Shown: piece by piece, positions 1 through 4,771 of the stretch | How the letters are laid out: each line of letters starts with the position of its first letter | Position numbering within the stretch: position 1 is the first letter of the stretch | From: Chitinophagaceae bacterium | GTDB taxonomy: Bacteria > Bacteroidota > Bacteroidia > Chitinophagales > Chitinophagaceae | Assembly (NCBI GenBank): GCA_016741945.1 | Contig: JACVCQ010000189.1 | Span: 1-5,642 of the forward strand | Reading direction: 5' to 3' | DNA length: 5,642 bases | Made by a program: the position numbers and the translations under genes | Notes under the pieces: model-generated | What the model was told of the DNA's origin: nothing | Database searches by the model: none | The model's input: the letters and a program-made list of their open reading frames with translations, nothing else

Positions 1-42
1 TTTACCTACTCATATCCTTCCTTTTTAATCAAACCCTGCCTT

Positions 43-50
43 TATATTTG
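43..50 (+). promoter_or_regulatory. Bacteroidetes-type -7 promoter box of the first gene
   Basis: TATATTTG matches the Bacteroidetes primary sigma-factor -7 consensus TAnnTTTG. The ATG at 56 lies 5 bases after the final G, so transcription would start at or next to the start codon and the mRNA would be leaderless or nearly so. No convincing -33 TTG-type element is visible at about 20 bases upstream. The same box precedes three other genes in the window, which strengthens the call. Confidence 0.6.
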
Positions 51-55
51 CTATT

Positions 56-1072
56 ATGAACCAAAGGAATTTACTGGTCTTTGTATTGGCGTTTATTAGT
101 ACCCAAACTTTATCACAAAGAGCATTACCGGGCTTTACAGTAAAAGACTTGGGAAAAGGTAAAATAGGTATCAGTTGGATCAACCCATATCCTTCCTGCA
201 ATCAGTTGGCCGTTCAACGATCAACAGACAGTATTAACTTTCGTACCATTTTTTCAGCTCAATCACCTGAGCTTCCTGCCAATGGATTTATTGATCAAAA
301 GCTCCCCATTAGCCCTCGTATTTATTACCGCATATTTTATGTTTTGAAAGGTGGCACATATTTTTTTACTGAGATCAAATCGCCCGAACAAGAGCCTAAT
401 GAAAAACATACAAATACTCCCCCGGATGATATTCATGCCCGTATCGATTTGCCTAAAACAGAAATAAAAAAAGATAGTGCCGCTAACACTGTTACAGAAA
501 AGTATATCCGAATTTATAAGAGAGGGGAACCCGCATTTCAATTATCGGTTACTGCTTACAAAGGTTTCCGAGATTCATTGATCAAGCTTACCCAAGATTC
601 ACTTTCTGTTATCAAACCGGGAGAGATTAACTGGAAACCATTCATCCCAAAACCAAAAGAGTATGTCAGTATTTTTGTAAAAGACACATTATTGGTTCAG
701 ATAGAACTTCCATTCTACAAACGTTTTAAGGATTCAGTAAATAATAATACGAAAGATACTATTTATCAAATCACAACCTTTAGAGCAGAATTACACCGCT
801 TTATTCCCAAGCAAGTTTGGAAACCATCTCCTTACATTTATACAAATACAGCAGGGTATTTGAATATATCTGTGCCGGAAAAAGATCATCAGTTATACCG
901 TATTATCTTTTTTGATAATGAAGGAAAAGAATTGTTTAGGGTGAATAAATTAAAAGAACATGCGTTGATCTTGGATAAAGCCAATTTCAAAAAAAGTGGC
1001 TGGTATGATTTTGAACTCTATAAAAACAACGAGTTGATCGAAAAAAATAAATTCTTTTTACAAAAGGATTAA
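56..1072 (+). CDS. Secreted protein of unknown function, FnIII-like region, internal duplication, possible T9SS tail
   Basis: I do not recognise the family of this 338-residue protein. Residues 1-20 form a signal peptide: MNQR, a hydrophobic core LLVFVLAFIST, then a likely cut near TLS/QRA, so it is exported. Residues about 25-106 look like one fibronectin-III-like beta sandwich (GKIGISW near 35-41, VQRSTDSINF at 53-62, IYYRIFYV at 89-96). A Pro/Glu/Lys-rich linker follows (about 107-147). Residues 149-199 and 202-252 are a tandem duplication in exact 53-residue register, sharing Y..I, FRDS/FKDS, TQDS/TKDT and the closing FIPK. Residues about 260-338 resemble a T9SS type A C-terminal sorting domain, with IIFFDNEGKELFRV, then SGWYDFELYKNNELIEKNKF. 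The ATG at 56 is chosen because it directly precedes the signal peptide and follows a -7 box. The gene ends in a 4-bp tail-to-tail overlap with lipB, with no terminator between them. A structural or surface role is inference. Confidence 0.8.
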   Translation: MNQRNLLVFVLAFISTQTLSQRALPGFTVKDLGKGKIGISWINPYPSCNQLAVQRSTDSINFRTIFSAQSPELPANGFIDQKLPISPRIYYRIFYVLKGGTYFFTEIKSPEQEPNEKHTNTPPDDIHARIDLPKTEIKKDSAANTVTEKYIRIYKRGEPAFQLSVTAYKGFRDSLIKLTQDSLSVIKPGEINWKPFIPKPKEYVSIFVKDTLLVQIELPFYKRFKDSVNNNTKDTIYQITTFRAELHRFIPKQVWKPSPYIYTNTAGYLNISVPEKDHQLYRIIFFDNEGKELFRVNKLKEHALILDKANFKKSGWYDFELYKNNELIEKNKFFLQKD

Positions 1073-1863
1073 TTGTCTATTAGCAACACCTCAAATACCT
1101 GTTCAAAATTCTTTCGTACCAATGTTTTTACCTCCTCAAAAGGAACAACATGACCCAGTTCTTTTTGCAGCGAAGTCACTTGCTTTCCTACAATTCCACA
1201 AGGTACGATATGATCAAAATAGGTGAGATCTGTATTCACATTGAAGGCAAAACCATGCATAGTGATCCATCGGCTACATTTTATGCCCATGGCGCAAATT
1301 TTTCTTTCTTTTCCGGGAATATCCGGATCTAACCAAACACCTGTTTCGCCGTTGCTTCTATCACCTTTTAATCCATAGTGCGCCAATGTACGGATCATTA
1401 CTTCTTCCAGACTTCGTAAATACCACCCCAAATCTGTTTTAAATTGCTCTAAGTCTAGAATCGGATACCCTACAATTTGTCCGGGACCATGAAAAGTAAT
1501 ATCACCACCACGATTGATATGAAAATAATCAATGCCTTTCTCCTTCATTTCCTGTTCAGAAATCAAAATATGTTCGGTTTTTCCGCTTTTACCAAGCGTG
1601 TATACCGGTGGATGTTCTACCAATAAAAGATGATGGGATATTGTATGGTTGGTCAGGCGACCAACTATGGCGCTATTCATTGTATGATTGGTCTGGTGAC
1701 CAACCATGACGGTATCGTTGCCCATGTTGGTCGCCTGACCAACATGATCCATTATTCTCGTAGCCGACTTCATGTCTACCTTCTCTTTCAGCATGGCTTC
1801 CTGCTCATCCCAAACAGATTGATAAGATCTGAATCCTAAGTCCTTGAATAGTACTGACTGCAT
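1069..1863 (-). CDS. lipB: Octanoyltransferase LipB with an in-frame palindromic repeat insertion
   Basis: LipB moves the octanoyl group from octanoyl-ACP to the lipoyl domains of 2-oxoacid dehydrogenases and to GcvH in the cytoplasm; LipA then adds sulfur. The family signature is plain: VEHPPVYTLGKSG (82-94), RGGDITFHGPGQ (118-129), KICAMGI with the conserved Lys188, and HIVPCGIVGKQVTS with the predicted catalytic Cys222. All key residues are intact. The protein has 264 residues against about 213 in E. coli. Much of the excess lies between the first helix (to about residue 35) and the VEHPP strand, where residues 41-72 hold VGQATN, VGHQTN and VGRLTN spaced exactly 13 residues apart, encoded by three DNA palindromes. 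The insert probably forms a surface loop and the enzyme is probably active (inference). The start at 1863 fits the normal LipB N-terminus (MQSVLFKDLGF) and lies 4 bases after a -7 box. It is divergent from the pseudouridine synthase gene and has no lipA nearby. Confidence 0.96.
   Translation of the reverse strand: MQSVLFKDLGFRSYQSVWDEQEAMLKEKVDMKSATRIMDHVGQATNMGNDTVMVGHQTNHTMNSAIVGRLTNHTISHHLLLVEHPPVYTLGKSGKTEHILISEQEMKEKGIDYFHINRGGDITFHGPGQIVGYPILDLEQFKTDLGWYLRSLEEVMIRTLAHYGLKGDRSNGETGVWLDPDIPGKERKICAMGIKCSRWITMHGFAFNVNTDLTYFDHIVPCGIVGKQVTSLQKELGHVVPFEEVKTLVRKNFEQVFEVLLIDN
1648..1746. repeat. Three palindromes at an exact 39-bp period inside lipB
   Basis: Three related hairpin-forming units lie within lipB. 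Unit 1 (1648-1665) is GTTGGTC, loop AGGC, GACCAAC. Unit 2 (1684-1707) is ATG-A-TTGGTC, loop TGGT, GACCAA-C-CAT, with one A/C mismatch in an otherwise 10-bp stem. Unit 3 (1723-1746) is CATGTTGGTC, loop GCCT, GACCAACATG, a perfect 10-bp stem. Their centres (1656.5, 1695.5, 1734.5) are exactly 39 bp apart, or 13 codons, so all three are read in the same lipB frame as VGxxTN. The sequences between them (15-21 bases) are not similar to one another beyond a few bases. Because each unit is palindromic in this phase, the plus strand also encodes VGxxTN. This looks like a repeat that expanded inside a gene under selection to keep the frame (inference); I cannot name a described repeat family for it. 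Confidence 0.9.
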
Positions 1864-1867
1864 GTTA

Positions 1868-1875
1868 CAAAAGTA
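1868..1875 (-). promoter_or_regulatory. -7 promoter box of lipB
   Basis: Read on the minus strand the bases are TACTTTTG, a match to TAnnTTTG, followed by TAAC and the lipB ATG. With only 4 bases between box and start codon, the transcript would be leaderless or nearly so. No clear -33 element is seen. The box lies in the 74-bp gap shared with the divergent gene starting at 1938. Confidence 0.6.
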
Positions 1876-1925
1876 GTATTGAAACTGGATATCCCTTCAT
1901 TTTAATACGCTTGGATGGTTTCTGC

Positions 1926-1933
1926 TATTTTTG
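1926..1933 (+). promoter_or_regulatory. -7 promoter box of the pseudouridine synthase gene
   Basis: TATTTTTG matches TAnnTTTG and ends 4 bases before the ATG at 1938. The geometry is almost the same as in front of the first gene and lipB. It also decides the start codon: an in-frame TTG at 1911 lies upstream of this box and would not be in the mRNA. Confidence 0.6.
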
Positions 1934-1937
1934 CAGC

Positions 1938-2990
1938 ATGCAGGACGAATTGGATCTACAGCCCGAAGAGGGCAATGAGGAACTTTATGAACGAAAGACT
2001 TTTAAAGTAGATAAAGGTCAGGAACCTTTACGCATTGACAAATGGGTACAAGGACGTATTGAAGGAGCTACTCGCAACAAAGTACAAAAAGGTATTGATG
2101 CAGGGTTTTTAACCGTAAATGGACAAGTTGTTAAAAGCAATTATAAGATCAAGCCGGGCGATGAGATTGTGTTGATGAGCCTGATCAATCCTGAACATAC
2201 TGAACTGAAACCTGAAAATATTCCCTTGAATATTGTGTATGAGGATGATGCTGTAATGGTACTCAATAAACCAGCGAACATGGTGGTACACCCTGGCATC
2301 GGCAATTTTACGGGAACGATGTTGAATGGTGTTGCTTATCATTTCCTACAACAAAATCCGAATCTAGACGAAGAATCATTACCTCGTTTTGGATTGGTAC
2401 ATCGCATTGACAAGAACACTACTGGACTCATTGTACTAGCAAAAACAGGTGATGCGGCTGCACACTTGGCTAAACAATTCTTTAATCATACCGTCAACCG
2501 AAAATATGTAGCACTGGTCTGGGGCGATGTACAAGAAGACAGTGGTACCATTGAAGCACATATTGCAAGGCATCGTCAGCATCGTAAAATGTTTGATGCC
2601 TATCCGGAAGGAGAAATTGGCAAACATGCTATCACACATTACAAAGTGCTGGAACGATTCAATTATGTGTCATTGGTAGAATGTGTACTAGAAACCGGAC
2701 GCACACATCAAATCCGTGTGCACATGAAACATATCGGACATACGCTCTTTAATGACTGGGAGTATGGAGGTGATAAAATTTTGAAGGGCACTATCTATAC
2801 CAAATACAAACAATTTGTAGATAACTGTTTTGATATTTGTCCACGCTGTGCTTTGCATGCTCAGACACTCGGATTTGTTCACCCCGTGACCAAACAACCC
2901 ATGCATTTTGAAGCCCCACTACCGGAGGACATGCAGAAAGTCATTGAAAAGTGGAGGAATTATATTCAACATAAAAAAACAGAGGAATAA
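1938..2990 (+). CDS. RluA-family pseudouridine synthase (RluC/RluD-like, with S4 domain)
   Basis: The enzyme converts specific uridines in RNA to pseudouridine. The combination of an S4 RNA-binding domain with an RluA-type catalytic domain is that of RluC and RluD, which act on 23S rRNA, and RluD-type (the helix 69 uridines) is the best guess. Counting from the ATG at 1938 the protein has 350 residues. The S4 domain is about 31-80 (LRIDKWVQGRI, then GFLTVNGQVVKSNYKIKPGD). The catalytic motif HRIDKNTTGLIVLAK contains Asp158, the expected catalytic residue. LETGRTHQIRVHMKHIG (251-267) and CPRCALHAQTLGF (301-313) are further family motifs. A 25-residue stretch between GGD and ALHAQ (280-304) lengthens the C-terminal part and carries Cys297, Cys301 and Cys304; a metal site is possible but unproven. 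The start at 1938 is preferred to TTG 1911 because it is an ATG, follows the -7 box and gives a normal acidic N-terminus. Substrate specificity cannot be settled from sequence. Confidence 0.95.
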   Translation: MQDELDLQPEEGNEELYERKTFKVDKGQEPLRIDKWVQGRIEGATRNKVQKGIDAGFLTVNGQVVKSNYKIKPGDEIVLMSLINPEHTELKPENIPLNIVYEDDAVMVLNKPANMVVHPGIGNFTGTMLNGVAYHFLQQNPNLDEESLPRFGLVHRIDKNTTGLIVLAKTGDAAAHLAKQFFNHTVNRKYVALVWGDVQEDSGTIEAHIARHRQHRKMFDAYPEGEIGKHAITHYKVLERFNYVSLVECVLETGRTHQIRVHMKHIGHTLFNDWEYGGDKILKGTIYTKYKQFVDNCFDICPRCALHAQTLGFVHPVTKQPMHFEAPLPEDMQKVIEKWRNYIQHKKTEE

Positions 2991-3016
2991 AGAATAAGAA
3001 ATAAGAAACAGGGAAT

Positions 3017-3048
3017 GAACAAGTAAATGGTTTCTTGTTCTCTTTTAT
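3017..3048 (+). terminator. Probable intrinsic terminator of the pseudouridine synthase gene
   Basis: GAACAAG (3017-3023) pairs with CTTGTTC (3034-3040). Allowing one bulged T, AAA (3025-3027) and TTT (3031-3033) extend the stem and leave a TGG loop. The T-rich tail TCTTTTAT follows at 3041-3048. The stem is AT-rich and the tail is interrupted, so this is a moderate call. It begins 27 bases after the stop codon at 2990. Confidence 0.45.
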
Positions 3049-3157
3049 CAATCTCCGTGAAACTCTACGCCAAACTCTGCGACACTCCGTGGTTAAAAAT
3101 GCTAACAAATAAACCACTGAGTTACACAAAGTATGGCATGGAGTTACACAGAGATTG
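3049..3157. repeat. 109-bp imperfect palindrome of CTCCGTG-like units
   Basis: The arms 3049-3094 and 3112-3157 (46 bases each) are reverse complements at 36 of 46 positions without any gap, around a 17-base AT-rich loop. The outer ends (CAATCTC with GAGATTG) and the inner ends (GTGGTT with AACCAC) pair perfectly. Each arm is itself a run of degenerate units: CTCCGTGAAA, CTCTACGCCAAA, CTCTGCGACA, CTCCGTGGTT on the left, and GAGTTACACAAAG (3119-3131) and GAGTTACACAGAG (3141-3153) on the right. I see no open reading frame that belongs to it and no clear target-site duplication. The form suggests a dispersed non-coding palindromic element or a long RNA hairpin. It fills most of the 230-bp gap between the pseudouridine synthase gene and bioB and ends 36 bases before the bioB -7 box. 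Confidence 0.8.
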
Positions 3158-3193
3158 TAATACTAAAAGATATTCTGTTGTTGCTTGTTCCTT

Positions 3194-3201
3194 TATATTT
3201 G
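3194..3201 (+). promoter_or_regulatory. -7 promoter box of bioB
   Basis: TATATTTG is identical to the box in front of the first gene, and even the preceding TT matches. The ATG at 3221 is 19 bases after the final G, so unlike the other three genes bioB would have a short 5' leader of roughly 10-15 bases. No Shine-Dalgarno sequence and no clear -33 element are seen. An in-frame TTG at 3185 lies upstream of the box and is therefore an unlikely start. Confidence 0.6.
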
Positions 3202-3220
3202 CACTATAAAATTAGAGTCT

Positions 3221-4222
3221 ATGTCAACCGACATCCGTCATAACTGGACCAAAGAAGAAATTTACGATATCTACAATATGCCCTTGCTCGAATTGGTATT
3301 CCGTGCAGCGGAATTACATAGAAAGTATAATGATACTGCAGAAGTACAGGTATGTACACTATTGAGTATTAAAACAGGGGGCTGTAGTGAAGACTGCGCT
3401 TATTGTCCACAAGCCGCCCGTTATAATACAGGTATTGATGTTCAGGCACTCATGAAAAAAGATGAGGTTTTGGCGTATGCACAGAAAGCAAAAGAAGCAG
3501 GTTCTACGCGTTTTTGTATGGGTGCTGCATGGCGTGAAGTAAGAGATAATCGTGATTTTGATCGTGTACTAGATATGGTGAAAGGGGTGAACGAAATGGG
3601 CATGGAAGTATGTTGTACACTGGGTATGCTAACGGAAGAACAAGCCAAAAAATTGGCAGATGCAGGGTTATATGCTTATAATCACAACTTAGATACCAGT
3701 AAAGAACATTATGGTGAAATCATCACTACCCGTACTTATGAAGATAGATTAGAAACTTTGGAAAATGTTCGTAAAGCTGGTGTTACTGTTTGTTGTGGGG
3801 GTATCATTGGATTGGGAGAAACCCATGAAGACAGAATAGGTATGCTGCATACTTTAGCAACCATGCCTGAGCATCCTGAAAGTGTACCTATCAACTCATT
3901 GGTAGCCATTCCGGGAACTCCTTTGGAACATAATTCCAAAGTAGATATATGGGATATGGTACGCATGATTGCCACAGCGAGGATATTGATGCCAAAGACC
4001 ATGGTTCGTTTAAGTGCCGGCAGAACAGAGATGAGTGTTTCAGATCAGGCACTTTGTTTTATGGCCGGAGCTAATTCGATTTTTGCCGGAGATAAATTAT
4101 TGACTACTCCTAACCCATCGTTTGATGAAGACAATCAAATGTTTCAATTATTGGGTTTACAACCCAGAAAAGCATTCAAAGAAGAGAGCAAGCAGTATTT
4201 GCATGAGATGATGGAGTCATAA
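3221..4222 (+). CDS. bioB: Biotin synthase BioB (radical SAM)
   Basis: BioB inserts sulfur between C6 and C9 of dethiobiotin in the last step of biotin synthesis, using S-adenosylmethionine and two iron-sulfur clusters in the cytoplasm. From the ATG at 3221 the protein has 333 residues, close to E. coli BioB. The radical-SAM motif GGCSEDCAYCPQ supplies Cys55, Cys59 and Cys62 for the [4Fe-4S] cluster. The predicted [2Fe-2S] ligands are all present: Cys99 (RFCMGAAW), Cys131 (CCTLGML), Cys191 (CCGGIIGLGE) and Arg263 (VRLSAGR). YNHNLDTS (153-160), INSLVAIPGTPLE and MAGANSIFAGDKLLTT are further family motifs. The Cys-Cys pairs at 131-132 and 191-192 add an extra cysteine beside two ligands. The ATG at 3221 (MSTDIRHNWT) is chosen over an in-frame TTG at 3185 because it follows the promoter box. 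The gene stands alone between its own promoter and terminator, without bioA, bioD or bioF in the window. Confidence 0.97.
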   Translation: MSTDIRHNWTKEEIYDIYNMPLLELVFRAAELHRKYNDTAEVQVCTLLSIKTGGCSEDCAYCPQAARYNTGIDVQALMKKDEVLAYAQKAKEAGSTRFCMGAAWREVRDNRDFDRVLDMVKGVNEMGMEVCCTLGMLTEEQAKKLADAGLYAYNHNLDTSKEHYGEIITTRTYEDRLETLENVRKAGVTVCCGGIIGLGETHEDRIGMLHTLATMPEHPESVPINSLVAIPGTPLEHNSKVDIWDMVRMIATARILMPKTMVRLSAGRTEMSVSDQALCFMAGANSIFAGDKLLTTPNPSFDEDNQMFQLLGLQPRKAFKEESKQYLHEMMES

Positions 4223-4263
4223 ACATTGAGCCCCCTTATACAATATATCCTATTATATAGCAT

Positions 4264-4302
4264 TGACCCTCATCCCTAGATTGATGAGGGTCATCCTTTT
4301 TT
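4264..4302 (+). terminator. Strong intrinsic terminator of bioB
   Basis: TGACCCTCATC (4264-4274) pairs perfectly over 11 bp with GATGAGGGTCA (4283-4293) around an 8-base loop, followed by TCC and six T (4297-4302). It lies about 40 bases after the bioB stop. The U tract is on the plus strand only. On the minus strand, where the lipoprotein gene ends at 4301, the hairpin immediately follows the stop codon but is followed by AATGCTATATAA, so any termination there would depend on the hairpin alone. Confidence 0.9.
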
Positions 4303-4771
4303 ATTGATTAAAGAATTTTTTAAACTCGGATTCGTAGTTTGAAAAATTAGCCAGGTAAAATCCTTTTTCAGGCGAATAGAAATACAATTGCCATAACTCT
4401 CCATTATTTTGAAGTTCATAGGTCATGATTTTACCTGCAGCATTTTTATAATGTAGCGACTTGAATCCTGAGAAGTGATAATTAACCACATTTTTATCGG
4501 TAAAGAATCCGGTCATTGCATTTGCATAAAATACATAGTCATCCTGTCTAATTTGAGTATCAGATTTTTTTAACGTTTGTTGCAGGCTATCCAACTGTAC
4601 TTGAGTAGGCTGAATAATGATAGTAGAGTTGGTATAGATGACATCTCCTGGATCTTCTTCAACAACTTGGCTACTTTCAGTTACATGCTCTTGCTGATTG
4701 ACACAACCTGCCAGCAAAACAGAAATTAGTATACTCATTTTCAATCTGTAAACAACGCTTTTCATAAACAT
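4301..4771 (-). CDS. Small lipoprotein of unknown function, coupled to the GH13 gene
   Basis: The product has 156 residues and I do not recognise its family. The N-terminus is a lipoprotein signal: Lys/Arg-containing n-region (MKSVVYRLK), hydrophobic SILISVLLAGC with a good lipobox LLAGC and lipidated Cys23. The mature protein starts with an acidic, probably flexible stretch (about 24-42, with EEDPGD). The rest has a predicted soluble character: a short amphipathic helix around VQLDSLQQTLKKSD and aromatic-rich beta strands, including YHFSGFKSLHYKN, ELWQLYFYSPEKGFYLANF and a C-terminal SEFKKFFNQ. No classic surface-export signal directly after the Cys is evident, so a periplasmic-facing anchor is slightly favoured. 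The ATG at 4771 shares its A with the TAA of the upstream GH13 frame (TAATG), which implies translational coupling; the ATG at 4765 is an equally good start for the signal peptide. A role in glucan handling is only a guess from position. Confidence 0.8.
   Translation of the reverse strand: MFMKSVVYRLKMSILISVLLAGCVNQQEHVTESSQVVEEDPGDVIYTNSTIIIQPTQVQLDSLQQTLKKSDTQIRQDDYVFYANAMTGFFTDKNVVNYHFSGFKSLHYKNAAGKIMTYELQNNGELWQLYFYSPEKGFYLANFSNYESEFKKFFNQ

Noticed and set aside
1648..1746. Small CRISPR-like array (three repeats, regular spacing)
   Set aside because: The repeats are short variable palindromes with spacing set by codons, they lie inside a conserved coding gene, and no cas gene is present.
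1630..1839. Antisense open frame opposite lipB as a gene
   Set aside because: It is explained by the palindromic repeats and the conserved lipB coding strand; it has no promoter or recognisable product.
1911..1937. Upstream TTG start for the pseudouridine synthase gene
   Set aside because: The TTG lies upstream of the -7 box at 1926-1933, and the extra nine residues (MDGFCYFCS) are simply the translated promoter region.
3092..3106. GTTA-n7-TAAC as a possible BirA operator for bioB
   Set aside because: The half-sites and the spacing do not fit known BirA operators, and the site is the inner end and loop of the long palindrome.
3027..3209. Short open frames in the 2991-3220 gap
   Set aside because: They run through the long palindrome and the bioB promoter and show no protein-like pattern, so the gap is taken as non-coding.
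3185..3220. Upstream TTG start for bioB
   Set aside because: The extension translates the promoter box and is not like BioB N-termini; the ATG at 3221 gives the usual length.
4264..4302. Hairpin as an efficient bidirectional terminator
   Set aside because: Only the plus strand has a T run after the stem; the minus strand continues with AATGCTATATAA, so strong termination is assigned to bioB alone.
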